A stretch of DNA of 64,000 nucleotides, from contig NC_039360.1 of assembly GCF_003573695.1 (NCBI RefSeq), positions 121,668,336 through 121,732,335 of the forward strand. The letters run 5' to 3'. The stretch is from Papaver somniferum. Lineage: Eukaryota > Streptophyta > Magnoliopsida > Ranunculales > Papaveraceae. The notes beneath the pieces are model-generated. The model saw nothing but the letters and a program-made list of their open reading frames with translations, did not search any database and was not told the DNA's origin. This document shows positions 11,550 to 24,093 of this stretch, piece after piece; the stretch's first letter is position 1; every line of letters begins with the position of its first letter. The position numbers were made by a program, and so were the translations under genes.

Positions 11550-13264
11550 TCAACTCGAACCATAAAGTAACAGTCGAAATAACTGTGGGTCTTCAAAACT
11601 AAATAGAGCTGACCAAACGAAACTGCAATGAACCAAGAAAATGAACAAGACTAGCAAGCCCTTACTTAGTTTCCTGATTAAGAAATTTATATCTAATTGT
11701 GGTTCAGGTTCAGGTTCCATGAAAGGGTCTAAATAGAAAATTTTCATAGGCTGCGTTTCTTCATAAGTGGGATCCGAATCATTAGGTCCTAGAGTCTTGA
11801 AAAACTCAAATATGATCTTAGAAGCGCACAATAATAACCTAAATAACTGAGGATCCTTTAAGTCAATAAGATTTGACTTACATAATTGACCACAATGAGA
11901 GTAGTGGTCATTCTTAAGCAAATGTGTCGATTCTAATTTCCTAAAGCATTTAGGTTTAGTCTCACAACTTAATATTCGACAAATTTGGAATATAAACGTT
12001 CCCACAGTTGTAAGAAAACTATTTGGTGGGAAAACAAAGTCAATCTGGGGATCATAGCCTGGGCAAACCACATCAACCAGAGGATGGGTTTCTAACGACT
12101 GAACTTCTTCCTGGACAGCATTAGGTTCGGGAAAACGAGTATGAAGGTAATCTTGTAAAATTGTCGAGGCAGAGATATCAAGTCCTAAGTGAAGGGACTC
12201 TCTGAGAGTTAAAGGTAAGGCACTAGGAAGGTGATAATCACCCCCAAACTTAGAGTCTTCAGTGTCTCTAGATAGACTAGTTACAATCTCCCTAATTTCT
12301 GGATCATTAGATTCTTGAAAATGGTCAATTGATTCTTCTAATTTATTATCAGGTAGTGCATCTTTACTCATCTCTACGGGTATATCTTCTTCATCTAATA
12401 CTATTGTTTCTAAGTCGCTAGACTCTAAAACAGCATTTTCGGAATAAACCCGTTCCTCTAAACCACTATCGGCTTCGTAATCAAAAGGAAAAACTACATC
12501 GTCTAAAACGGTGGTATCCCTAATCAAATCCTCGTCCTTTTGAATAGGTGAATAATCATAAAAATTATTTGGATTTGAACTAAAAATAATATAATCATTA
12601 TAAATCTCAATTGGATTAATAGATTCTTGATCACTATGCCTACATATTTCAGATTCTTCATTACTACTATCCTCATCATCATAATAGTACAAAAATGATT
12701 GAACCTTATCTAAATAAGTAGTGTCTTTTATTCTAGCCTCGTCCTCTAAATTAGGCAAATATTCACTATTGATATCAAGGGTAGAATTAGAAACCCTATT
12801 TTGGAAATTTAGATTATTTCGAGCAGCATTAGCCAACTGTTCATTTTCTGCCTCTAGACGTGCCTGAATTTCACTGAGCATAACACTTATACGTTTACCA
12901 CTCTCGTTTATCATCTCAGAATATCGTGTACACTATTCTTTTGAACTATTCATTGCAACTAAACGTTTATACGTCCTTTCAATCCGTTGTTGGGTCTCTT
13001 CTAGAGATGGAACAGGTTCAGAAATATCATAATCAGGACTAGTTTCCAAAAACGAGTAACCGGTACTACAGTGTTCCTGATTTTCTTGCTCGTAAGACCA
13101 ATTCGCGTGTGGATAGTAATTGGCTCACCATGGTATGAACCATAACCTTGAAAAGGTTGGCGTTCCCAACTACTATTCCCACCATGGTCATAAAAATGAT
13201 GATGTCCATATTCAAATTCAGATCGATACTCATTGTATTGGCTTCTGTCATACCAGTTCGACAT
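11550..13264 (-). pseudogene. Unknown acidic protein encoded by D (decayed)
   Basis: The frame opens at MSNWYDRSQYNEYRSEF (13264), a Tyr/His/Gly-rich N-terminus, loses frame once near 13060-13080, then reads through ETSPDYDISEPVPSLEETQ with a stop (TAG, 12933-12935), and continues as a clean 454-codon frame from MINESGKRISVML (12914) to 11550. The body is acidic (many D/E/S), followed by a more conserved-looking C-terminal block with KNDHYSHCGQL and LIDLKDPQLFRLLL, and a hydrophobic stretch LVLFIFLVHCSFVWSALF near the end that could span a membrane. No zinc knuckle, protease or polymerase motif. From memory, similar frames occur in other plant LTR elements that lack pol, but I cannot confirm that here. 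Function unknown. Confidence 0.6.
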
Positions 13265-14377
13265 TCTTAATTGCAAGGGAATTCTACACAATCACAAACA
13301 AGGCTGACTCGACCATATCGAACCTACTGATTTCTAGCAAACAAAAAGCATGATGGCTCCACTTAGATTGTTTCTAGACCAGCTTTTAATCCTTCGAAAG
13401 GGAATTCGTTACAATTTAAGCAAACTCCTCTGGAATCAATCCGAGTTAAAGTAAGTTGAATCGACGCGAGGGAAGCTCAGTGGAGCTTTGATACTCAAAG
13501 CCTCAGTGGTACAAGGAGGCGCAGTCACGCATTCAACTTACAGAAACCATCAAGAACTTTGAAGTATGCTTAAAAGAGTAACCAATATTTTTCGAAAGAT
13601 TTTCCTACCAAGCTCGTTACCCTATCGGTCTCGTTCTAATCAAATTTTAAGCTTGGGTTCGCGTTAGGTTTCGTTTACCTAAGGCGGGCAAGAAGGGAAC
13701 GGTGATGAAATACGAACCCTTATCTTATATGGCCAGTTCTTGCCCTTTACTAGGAAATTAAAGCAGTCGGTTCAGTCCTCAACATATAATCACCTTAAGG
13801 CAGACAGTAAACCCGCTGACAGGAGATTCGCGGGTGTTTAGAAGTTTACCTCCCGTACCAGACGGGCGAAGAACCGTTGTAGTCGACTCGGGCCACTGAC
13901 TCCGGTGTCAGTGTGCGAACCCGAGGGGCCGAGACGATATAGTAATCGTCGTCCTTCCCTGCACGCAGTTTATATATAAATTTTTTTTTAATTAATAATA
14001 CCCTTCCGTAAGATATGAAAAATAATGTCCCAAAATTTAAATTCCAAAGTCCATAAAAAAAAGTTCAAAAGAAAAAATAAAGTCTAAGAAAAATAAAAAG
14101 TCTAAAAAAATAAAAAAAAATAAATAAAATAAAAATATCTCTCTTTTTTTTCTCTCTCTTTTTTTTATCAAAATAAAAAATCTTCTTCTTTCGCCCCTTT
14201 CGCTTTGCCTTTTACTCAAGTTTTTAAGTATTCACCAAAAACTTTGGCAAAATTTTCTTTCGCTCCAACTTCCAAAATCTGAAAGAAAAAGACAAAAACC
14301 CAAAAACGTAAAGAAGAACAAAATTAAAAATAAATAAAAATAAACCTAAAAGAAATAAAAATAAATCTATATACAAG
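13265..14377 (-). other. D untranslated leader, no gene seen
   Basis: About 1.1 kb between primer site and the ORF start. Nothing codes. The part at 13970-14340 is extremely A-rich on the plus strand (T-rich in the transcript) with homopolymer runs and a CT-rich stretch. Confidence 0.5.
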
Positions 14378-14395
14378 TCCGCGTCGGCGGCACCA
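14378..14395 (-). other. Primer binding site of D
   Basis: Minus strand TGGTGCCGCCGACGCGGA, four bases inside the LTR. It resembles the TGGCGCCGTTGCCGGGGA (tRNA-Asp) site of Athila/Tat elements with several differences, so the tRNA is not certain. Confidence 0.55.
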
Positions 14396-14399
14396 TTTT

Positions 14400-16133
14400 T
14401 GTTGTAGTATTAATTTTGCGGTAAATAAGAATTCGTTGCTCGGACTTGAAAAGATTTTAAAAAAATATATATATACAAAATTTGTCACAGGATCAAGAGA
14501 CACTGGGACTCAGGATTCCACCATTAATCATTCACATGATTCATATATTTATTCCAAATAGTTATAGCTCAAATAATAAGGACTCTCATTCTTGCCAAGG
14601 TAGATTTTTAGAAGATTAACTGTAAATCGAAAGCATGGCATATCAAAAGCACTATGACCAAGCATAAACCATCAAATGAAATGACAATCAATTAAGAAAA
14701 ATCATAAAACGATTAATAAAAAGTGCAAGTAGTCAAAAAGAATTAAATATAATTATCATATGCGTGAAATATGGCTTCCTCCATCATCCCGGTATTGGGG
14801 TTTAGCTACTCATATTAATCATGTTCTCAAAATACATTTTTATAGCTCAAAAAGTTGATTAAAAGATGAGAAAATTCTAAAACAAAGATTCGCAACAGTT
14901 ATAAGCGTTACAATTGTGCTGTATAAAACAAAACTGAAGTGTAGTAAAGAACGATACAACCTTAGTGTTGTAAACAGCGACACAAGTGAACTGCTGCGGG
15001 TACTGTTGAAGAACGACGCTTCTGGAGCGTCAGTTCTTCATCTTTTTCCTCCTCCTCGAGCGCAGCAGTAGCAGCAGGAGAGATTTCTCCCCTTCGCTTC
15101 TCTCGGCTCCAAAACTTCTCCAAACTCTTGATAACCCTCTATCATCTCCCAAGGGTCCCTTTTATACCCAACAGGCGCAACGAATCACTCGCAATAACTC
15201 CACATAATCCTCCATTACTCGGAAAATATTTTTTTTCCATTTTCTTCACTGTCAGCCGAGATATGATCTTCTCCATCCCCTCTGCCTGCGCATATGAGAT
15301 GTAATACTTCCATAGTTGCATAAACACTTAAGAAGATCAGATATCTTCCCCATTTAGTCCACAAAACTTCCCAAAAATTCCTCTCACAGAGAACTCGAGC
15401 GTATCTCCCCTGTTTAACTCTCGATTGAAAGTTAGCGGATTCTAGCCAAATTTAACTCATTCTAACGCTCAGAATAATCTTTTTATACTCAATAGATATG
15501 ACCCAATTAATTCCAGCCATTTAGTCTCTCCACAAATCCATCGAAAATCAATTTAAAAATCTGACAGGGAGAGAATATATTTTCCCGCCAAAACCATTAT
15601 TTGAATTTTTTGTTTCCCGCCAAAATTGTTCTTGATGTTTTGATCAATTGGTGATTATCCAGCCAATTCTAACTGAATTCGATCATACCACTATCTCTGT
15701 TTAGCTCAATGGAAGATACCCAATGATTTTTAGCTGTTTAGTCTCACTATAAGACCTCCAAAATCCTAATTTGACAGCACTATTCACCCATTTTCCCTCC
15801 AAAATTCAAATTTTTGAAATGTTGAAGATGGTGTCCCCCTAATCCAGTTTGGGTGTCCCTTTAGCAATTTGGGCAGAAATAGTAATTTTGGGTGGAAATA
15901 TTAATTTTTCTGGGTTCTTCCAGGACATTTCTGGGATGTTTCCGGTGCACTTCTGGGGTACTTCCGCTGCGCTATCAACGGAGCTCCAAACGCCGCATTT
16001 TAAACCAATTTCGCCTCAAAAGATTATTTTTCCAAAAACACCTATAAATAAATAAAACACCATAATAAGTATAAAAATGGGCACTAATAGTATATACAAA
16101 TGAGATATATTAGACACATAAATGCGTCTATCA
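14400..16133 (-). repeat. 5' LTR of D
   Basis: Near-identical partner of 8585-10315 with the same ends, followed on the right by the GTAGG target duplication. TATAAAAGG on the minus strand at 15158-15166, about 760 bp before the LTR end. Confidence 0.92.
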
Positions 16134-16138
16134 GTAGG

Positions 16139-16176
16139 TTCGGCAAGGACAAGAAAATTTTGAACTAGTTGAACAA
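16139..16176. other. Continuation of the pre-insertion site of D
   Basis: A few tens of bases (TTCGGCAAGGACAAG...) that belong with the sequence left of 8580. A Sirevirus-like LTR piece starts abruptly at 16177. Confidence 0.45.
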
Positions 16177-18393
16177 ATCTTAACATAAACTCCTTCGTCA
16201 GGTTCTTAGATCTATCTTATGTTCAATCACCAAAGGTAATTGTTAAGATTTTGCAATCAATACTTTTAATCACAAATAATTGTATTGATGTCGATCTACA
16301 CAACTAATCAATCCAATCTACCACAAGGATAAACCGATTATAGTTGGATCCTCTTATACCGAAACAAGTATTGTGCACACCAAAGATTATGAACCCCAAA
16401 TCAGAAATCTTCAATATCTTCTTTGTCTTCAAATCTTCTTAGATCTTCAATAAACACCTGCACACAACAACTTGAATCTCTTGTGATCAATCGCGCACAG
16501 AAGAGTCTGTTAACAATGGATTATCACGAGATCGTCTTTAGAACTAACAACAGTCTAAAGATCCATGTCGAAACTTCGATCTTGTTTGAGTGAATCTTAT
16601 ATCAGAAGAGAAGATTCCAAAACATAAAAAAAACTAGGTGCAATCAAAGTTCAACCACCGTTAGTCAATCAAATCAATCGAAAACACAAGATAAACCGCA
16701 ATTATCTAGTTTCCCACCAACGGTACTCGTAGAGCTTCTCAATCCCAAAGAAGACTTTAAACTGAGCGGCCGTAAGAGATTTCGCCTAATTAGGCTGCTC
16801 TCCTCTCCGAATAGGCGGCTTCACCAGTAACAACACAACCGAGGAAGTTTGCTGTCACGAAGGATTAGTTTGCTAGAAATGAAAACTTCAAGTATTTATA
16901 GACAAAGAAGTTTGGATACCAGAGAATTTCCAAAACCGAAAATATTCTCAAAGATATTCAATATATTCCAAATTCGGTTTCCATAATTCCTGGAAATGCT
17001 CTGTCCAAAATAATGACCGAAAATCTCTTTGGAAAATCTCAACTAGTAAATGCAAATTACTAATTCTCATTTTCCTAAAATAAAATTAACAATCTTAATT
17101 AAAAGATTCTTAACTTATTTATATTCCGATCCTGGGAATTTCTTCTTGTAGCTGTTAAGGAATAACTTTGAACAATAAAAGATAAACATTACTGTACGTG
17201 TTCAAAGTATGTCGACATCCTTACTTTGTAAGTCCTCTTTCATAATTACAACCTTGAAACCGATTTGCCACACTTCCAAACAAGTTTAGAATTGGTTCAT
17301 CTGAATTTCAAGAACTATGCGATTGATTAAGAAATACTCAATCACAAATCATAGGTTTAATGGTTCTACCAAAACAAGTTTCGGTTCTACCTCCATGTGA
17401 GTATTGTGCATAGTCACACTAGCTTTCCAAAATTTGGTTGACTAGGTACTAGGATCGGTTCCCCACATATATATGGTATCTAAATTATATATGTTGCACA
17501 TGTCCATAGGATCGGTTACCCTTTGCCTAAAAACGTGTTGCACATATCCATAGGATCGGTTCCCGTTTCTTCTACAAACTTGTTGCACCTCATACAAGGA
17601 TCGATTCCCCTTTGTGATGTGTTGCACCTCTTCATAGGATCGGTTCCCCTTTATCCAGATTCAGTTCAACAAATCACAAACTCGATCATACCATCTCAGG
17701 TGATTACTTAAGATCGGCTTCACTAATAAAAGTCATACCAATACATAAGTCAGGCCTTTGTGAATAGTTTTACCAAGAACACAAACAAGTCGTGAGCGGT
17801 TATAGTAAATCACACATATTGGATGTTCACACGATATACAATGAATAACAATCCCAATAACGCCTGGCGATTTCCTTTTCGATTCATAAACAAGTTTATG
17901 AACTTACTTCCTTAAATCACATGTAAAAACATTGTTTCCTATGATGAAATCCTCACCTCATACCCATACATAAACACGATAGCATTTAAACGATTATGTT
18001 GATGTCTTATCTACAAAGTTTAATGGTTAAGCAATAAACTTCATATTGTATTCCTTAATACTATGTCTATCTAGAGTGTTCATGCTTCGCAGTTTCGTTT
18101 TCAATATGCACGACTTGAAAGATACGTTAGGGAATCAAACAGTTCAAGTCAAATATCACTAACCTCAAGTGGAAGGATGATGTTGTCGTTGTAGATTCTT
18201 ACTTCTTCAAGTCATCGCAATACTTGTAATGTCTCATATCCTAATACTTTCAAGCTAACCTATACGAAGTTGACTCCGGTACATAATCAAGCGACTCTTA
18301 CAATGAGTTTTGATTCACTAAAATATGACAACCAAACTTGACATACCAGCGCTTGGTGGGTTCAACCGAGATATGCTCTAACAATCTCCCCTT
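16177..18393 (-). repeat. Sirevirus-like LTR C-a (3' LTR, 5'-complete)
   Basis: Minus-strand LTR whose start, TGTTAGAGCATATC, is at 18393 and is preceded by a polypurine tract, so it served as a 3' LTR. It matches 21895-24093 along its whole 2.2 kb in the same orientation, with mostly single-base differences. Its 3' part is missing: homology ends at 16177. Contains the 44-bp tandem block at 17451-17660. Confidence 0.75.
17451..17660. repeat. Tandem repeat (about 40-57 bp, five units) in LTR C-a
   Basis: Five units each starting AGGATCGGTTCCCC and containing TTGCACATGTCCAT or a variant; lengths about 57, 44, 44, 40 and a partial unit. The same array stands in LTR C-b at 23159-23365. The repeating minus-strand peptides here (RGTDP...) only reflect the repeat. 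Confidence 0.8.
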
Positions 18394-18404
18394 TGTCAAT
18401 TTTA
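18394..18404 (-). other. Polypurine tract next to LTR C-a
   Basis: Minus strand AAAGGGGAGAT directly before TGTTAGAGCA, preceded by TTTTGTCACTAAAATTGAC. This 'TTGACAAAGGGGGAGA' arrangement is characteristic of Sirevirus-type Ty1/copia elements. Confidence 0.75.
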
Positions 18405-18534
18405 GTGACAAAACTCTTACAATCATATGGATAAAAAAATTACAAGAATTCATTACACATACGCTTGATTCCCGAATTCAACAACACATTAACCTGCATT
18501 CATTCAATCCTTAAATGTCGCTGTTGACATTATA
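18405..18534 (-). other. Short internal remnant of element C
   Basis: About 130 bp of non-coding sequence between the polypurine tract and an oppositely oriented LTR piece. All coding capacity of element C is gone. Confidence 0.45.
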
Positions 18535-20663
18535 ATAACAAAGCTATACACATTTGAGATTTCGAGCTGAGTATATCTCGCTTACATATTTCTAGAAATA
18601 TGTGTTGGTAAGCTTTCGCTTCGACCAAGTTCATCTTATATCATGAGAAAATTGCCGAGTAACATCTTACATGGTTTGTGTGATACAATCATTTGATGTA
18701 GGCTTGGAATGTTTCGATAATGATTATTTCAATATCTTGAAAATTGCTTTGATACTAATAGTGTGTGAAAATGGCTATTGTCATTATAGAAAAATGTTTA
18801 ATGATTGAGATAAAGAGTTGAGAATGTAACCATGTTTGGATATAAGCATATAATATAGTGTGTCGCACATTAGTGTATAAATCCACAAACCAGGAACCAA
18901 GTGTATGCATATGTGTGTATACCAAATTGGTGAAGGAGACAAGATAAGTATACGTACCCGTACGCATACTGGCGGAAGTTTTAGAACCGAAAATATCTGC
19001 TGAGTTTGGAAACTTAACAAACTAAAATCTGGTTGCTTAAGTACGCATACCTGTACGCATACTTAAGCTGGTTACTTTGTCAAATCGGTCAGTTCATGGA
19101 CTTAAACATTTAAAATCATAAGGAATCCAATTTTTGCAAACCGTGGCTATAATTTTCATGATTGATTCAAGTGAATCAAACCGATTTGGTTTCAATTGTG
19201 TTTTCTATAACAATTGAACAACTCTTTAACTAGTTTCATTTGAGTCATTTGAACTAGTTATGGTTGAGATGAATAAGGTTGATATGAGAGTAATCATATG
19301 GCTAACCTTTGTTAACTGTTTGTGAACCAACATGGTGTACACGTTTAGGTACGGTTACATAAACCTAAATGAGAGTACATTTCATTTGTATGTAGCAAGC
19401 TAAGTTCGATCTAACGGTTACAAGATATTAGCTTGGATGAATCAGGTTTTTCATCTAACGGTGATTATTAAATGTTTTGTTACCAAGGTAACTTGGATTG
19501 CAAACCCTGATTTGAAAACTATATAAAGGATAACTCTAGCAACTGGGAAACCTAATCCCCACACCTCATGTGTGTTACTAGTTGCATAACTAGAGTCGAT
19601 TCTCCTTTAACCTTAGGTTTCTTCTCGAGACCCTGTAGGTTAACGACTTGAAGACTTCATTGGGATTGTGAAGCCAGACCCAACTATTATCTTTGTAGTT
19701 GCGTGATCTGATCTTGTTGTTTCTATCGTGTTGAGTACAATTGAAATAACTGGCTCAAGATTTTATATCTCCGATAGGCAAGATAGAAAAGTAATCACAA
19801 ACACCTTCGTCTCATCGGTTGTGATTCCACAATAACTTGTTTCGCTAGTCGATTAGGTTTATTGTGAGGTGATTGATAATACTAGGATATTCTTCGGGAA
19901 CATAAGTCTGGTTTATCAATTGGTTCCTGTTCACCTTGATTTATCAAGAGACAAAACGAAAACTCTTGGGTATTTCTGTGGGAGACAGATTTATTCAATC
20001 CTATAGACTTTTCTGTGTGAGACAGATTTGTCTATCAAGTCTTCGACTTTGGGTCGTAGCAACTCTTGGTTGTAGGTGAGATCAACTAAGGGAATCAAGT
20101 GCGTAGTATCCAGATGGGATCAGAGACGTAAGGAGCGCAACTGTACCTTGAATCAGTGTGAGATTTATTAGGGTTCAACTACAGTCCAGTCCGAAGTTAA
20201 TTGGTAGTAGGCTAGTGTCTGTAGCGGCTTAATACAATATGGTGTTCAATCTGGACTAGGTCCCGTGGTTTTTTTTTTGCATTTGCGGTTTCCTCGTTAA
20301 CAAAATTCTGGTGTCTGTGTTATTTCTTTTCCGCATTATATTTTGTTATATAATTGAAATATCACAGGTTGTGCGTTAAGATCAATCAATTAGAATATCC
20401 AACCTTGGGTTGTTGATTTACATTGATTGACACTTGAACATTGGTCTTTGGTACTGTTCAAGTACTTTCTCTTATATTCAATCGGGCTCGCAGATTTCTA
20501 TTTGCTGATTGTGGATTGAATTAAGAGTTAGAGATATTAAACTCTTTGATATACTTTATTCTAGATTGAGTCTGACTTTCTAGTTGATTCTCTAGAAAGT
20601 GTATTGGAGTAAGTCCTCTCAGATTTCCAAACGAATTGTTGGGTGTGGTTGTTAGATCCCCCC
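18535..20663 (+). repeat. Sirevirus-like LTR fragment, plus orientation
   Basis: Collinear with the S LTR at 28860-30245 (blocks around ATGTGTTGGTAAGCTTTCGC, GTACGCATAC repeats, TATA box, CTGTAGGTTAACGACTTGAAG) but lacks its 5' start. It extends further 3', through the block 'GCATTTGCGGTTTCCTCGTT' (20280) typical of Sirevirus LTRs, to GTGTGGTTGTTAGATCCCC, about where such LTRs end. No primer site follows; another piece begins at 20664. TATATAAAGG box at 19520-19529. Confidence 0.7.
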
Positions 20664-21894
20664 ACCCATTTTTACCATATGATAAAACTTCTCCTTATAT
20701 AGTCTTTCAAATCAGGGTTGCTTACAATCAAAGCTAAGATAGCTTATTAACAAAAAAATTAACATTCACCGCTAGATGAACTCCTGATTTAAGATTCAAG
20801 CTAAGGTTGCTTAGAAAATAAGAAATCAATCTCCACCATTAGATGGTTTAGCTTGATACACACAAATAAAATATAACTATATTTAGATACGGATGAACCG
20901 TACCCAAACGTGTATAACAAGTTGGCTCAATAACAGTTAACCGAAGTTAGCCATATGAACACTTTTAGCTTAGCTATATTCGTCTAACACTTCTAGACTC
21001 AATCTAATAATCAACCAATCATGAAATATAATCATATGTATCTAAATGTGTTTTAAGAGAGTTGTTAAAATATTCACTATCTCATAGAAATATATATGAC
21101 GGATTTGAAACATATTCGGCTTGGTTTATAAGTGTACAAAGTACTTATACAAGAAACATTTCATGAACAGAATGCCACGATTTGCAAACCGAGTTCGCAT
21201 ACCTTAAAGCATTAAGAATCCAGGGACTTTGGTTCGCAAATTAACGAACCTGAGTTAGTGGTATAAACAATTGAAAAGGCGAGGGTACCCAAATATACCT
21301 CAAGCTAAAACTTTTCCTACCTATAAGTCCTTTCTCCGAAAGTGATTGTCTATGGACAGAGTCGAGAAAATACAACTAATCGGTTCACACTTCGTGTGAT
21401 CTTCTATGGATACGAGATCGAGACAATACAACAACGAAGTATGTTTACTTGATAAAAAGGTTCGGATTTAATCAAACACAGTAGGATTGCTTATCAAGTA
21501 AATAGGAATTAATGTTTGTGTAATTTACTTTAATTATAATAAAAAAAATTATAACGCGAAAATATAAAGTAAATGACACAACAAGATTTTGTTAACGAGG
21601 AAACCGCAAATGCAGAAAAACCCCGGGACCTTGTCCAGAATTGAATACTCTCAGGATTAAGCCGCTACACAAAATTACACCAACTTCGTATAGTTGAGAC
21701 CAAGAAACTAAACCTAGAGTTCACCTAGTTTCATCTGTATTCCCACGCCTCCAACTTATGAATAAGTCACGTACTTGGAACAATTCCTTTGGTTCGTATT
21801 CCAAACAGTAAAGGAACAACAAATCTGTTTGGTGTCAACTCTATTCAACCAAGTGATGTGAGTCGGACAAAGGCTCTTCTGTTTATCTTAACAT
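20664..21894 (-). repeat. Rearranged Sirevirus-like LTR pieces, minus orientation
   Basis: Two blocks in non-collinear order. 20664-21270 is the reverse complement of the promoter-upstream part of this LTR type (ACCGTACCCAAACGTGTA, AGCTAAGATAGC). 21290-21894 is the reverse complement of the 3' part (CGAGGAAACCGCAAATGC at about 21595) and runs into LTR C-b. So this is the junction of a truncated LTR and the 3' part of C-b. No genes. Confidence 0.55.
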
Positions 21895-24093
21895 AAACTC
21901 TTTCGTCAGGTTCTTAGATCTATCTTATGTTCAATCACCAAAGGTAATTGTTAAGATTTTGCAATTAATACTTTTAATCACAAAGAATTGCATTGATGTC
22001 GATCTACACAACTAATCAATCCAATCTACCACAAGGATAAACCGATTATAGTTGGATCCTCTTATACCGAAACAAGTATTTTGCACACCAAAGATTATGA
22101 ACCCCAAATCAGAAATCTTCAATATCTTCTTTGTCTTCAAATCTTCTTAGATCTTCAATAAACACCTGCACACAACAACTTGAATCTCTTGTCATCAATC
22201 ACGCACAGAACGGAGTCTGTTAATAATGGATTATCACAAGATCGTCTTTAGAACTAACAACAGACTAAAGATCCTTGTCGAAACTTCGATCTAGTTTGAG
22301 TGAATCTTATATCAGAAGAGAAGATTCCCAAGCATAAAAAAACTAGGTGCAATCAAAGTTCAACCACCGTTAGTCAATCAAATCAATCGAAAACACAAGA
22401 TAAACTGCAATTATCTAGTTTCCCACCAACGGTACTCGTAGAGCTTCTCAATCCCAAAGAAGACTTTAAACTGAGTGGCCGTAAGAGATTTCGCCTAATT
22501 AGGTTACTCTCCTCTCCGAATAGGCGGCTTCACCAGTAACAACACAACCGATGAAGTTTGTTGTCGCGAAGGATTAGTTTGCTAGAAATGCAAACTTCAA
22601 GTATTTATAGACAAGGAAGTTTGGACACCAAGGAATTTCCAAAACCGAAAATATTCTCAAAGATATTCAATATATTCCAAATTCGGTTTCCATAATTCCT
22701 GGAAATGCTATGTCCAAAACAATGACAGAAAATCTCTTTGGAAAATCTCAACTAGTAAATGCAAATTATTAATTCTCATTTTCCTAAAATAAAATTAACA
22801 ACCTTAACTAAAAGATTCTTAACTTATTTATATTTCGAACCTGGGATTTTCTTCTTGTAGCTATTAAGGAATAACTTTGAATAATAAAAGATAAACATTA
22901 TTGTACGTGTTCAAAGTATGTCGACGTCCTTACTTTGTAAGTCCTATTTCATACTTACAACCTTGAAACCGATTTGCCACACTTTCAAACAAGTTTATAA
23001 TTGGTTCATCTGACTTTCAAGAACTATGCGATTGATTAAGAAACATTCAATCACAAATCATGGGTTTAACGGTTCTACCAAAACAAGTTTCGGTTCTACC
23101 TCCATGTGAGTATTGTGCATAGTTACACTAGCTTTCCAAAATTCGGTTGACTAGGTACTAGGATCGGTTCCCCACATATATATGGTATCTAACTTATATG
23201 TGTTGCACATGTCCGTAGGATCGGTTCCCCTTTGCCTAAAAACGTGTTGCACATGTCCATAGGATCGGTTCCCCTTTCTGCTACAAACTTGTTGCACCTC
23301 ATACAAGGATCGATTCCCCTTTGTGATATGTTGCACCTCTTCATAGGATCGGTTCCCCTTTACCCAGATTCGGTTCAACAAATCACAAACTCGATCATAC
23401 CATCTCGGGTGATTACTTAAGATCGGTTTCACTAATAAAAGTCATACCAATACATAAGTCTGGCCTTGGTGAATAGTTTTACCAAGAACACAAACAAATC
23501 GTGAGCGGTTATACTAAATCACACACATTGGATGTTCACAAGATATGCAATGAATAACAATCCCAATAACGCCTTCCTTTTCGATTCATAAACAAGTTTA
23601 TGAACTTACTTCCTTAAAACACATGTAAAAACATTATTTCCTAGGATGAAATCCTCACCTCATACCCATACATAATCACGACAAAATTTAAACGATTATG
23701 TCAATGTCTTATCTACAAAGTTTAATGGTTAAGCAATAAACTTCATATTGTATTCCTTAATACTATGTCTATCTAGAGTGTTCATGCTTCGCAATTTCGT
23801 TTTCAATATGCACGACTTGAAAGATACGTTAGGGAATGAAACAGTTCAAGTCAAATATCACTAACCTCAAGTGGAAGGATGACGTTGTCATTGTAGTTTC
23901 TTACTTCTTCACTTCTTCAAGTCTTCGCAATACTTGTAATGTCTCATATCCTAATACTTTTAAGCTAACCTATACGAAGTTGACTCTAGTACATAATCAA
24001 GCGACTCTTAAAATGAGTTTTGATTCACTAAAATATGACAACCAAACTTGACATACCAATGCTTGGTGGGTTCAACCGAGCTATGCTCTAACA
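21895..24093 (-). repeat. Sirevirus-like LTR C-b
   Basis: Minus-strand LTR starting TGTTAGAGCATAGC at 24093, homologous over 2.2 kb to C-a and continuing 3' into 21290-21894. It directly abuts LINE sequence at 24094, so one of the two is inserted into or truncated by the other. Contains the same tandem block at 23159-23365. Confidence 0.72.
23159..23365. repeat. Tandem repeat in LTR C-b
   Basis: Same AGGATCGGTTCCCC units as at 17451-17660, same number and order of units with single-base changes, showing that the array was present before the two LTR copies separated. Confidence 0.8.

Larger units (their letters stand above)
8585..16133 (-). mobile_element. Complete non-autonomous LTR retrotransposon D
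   Basis: Two near-identical direct LTRs (1731 and 1734 bp) with TG...CA ends enclose a 4.1-kb internal region. The 5-bp target duplication GTAGG stands on both sides (8580-8584 and 16134-16138). Orientation is minus: primer site next to the right LTR, polypurine tract next to the left one. The internal region has one long decayed frame of unknown function and no visible protease, RT, RNase H or integrase, so D would need proteins from another element. The few LTR differences (small indels and substitutions) indicate a recent insertion. Confidence 0.92.

Noticed and set aside
12915..12999. Treating the 454-codon frame at 11550-12914 as a host gene
   Set aside because: It lies between a polypurine tract and primer site inside a complete LTR element, and its reading extends upstream past a stop to 13264.
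17442..17711. CRISPR-like array (regular repeats of about 44 bp with variable middles)
   Set aside because: Lies in a plant LTR and is present in both LTR copies with the same spacers; units vary in length and in the repeat part. It is an LTR tandem repeat.
20652..24093. A 3.4-kb solo LTR bounded by TGTTAGATC and TCTAACA-like ends
   Set aside because: The left 'TGTTAGA' belongs to the end of the plus-strand LTR piece, the interior is not collinear with one LTR, and flanking 5-mers do not match.
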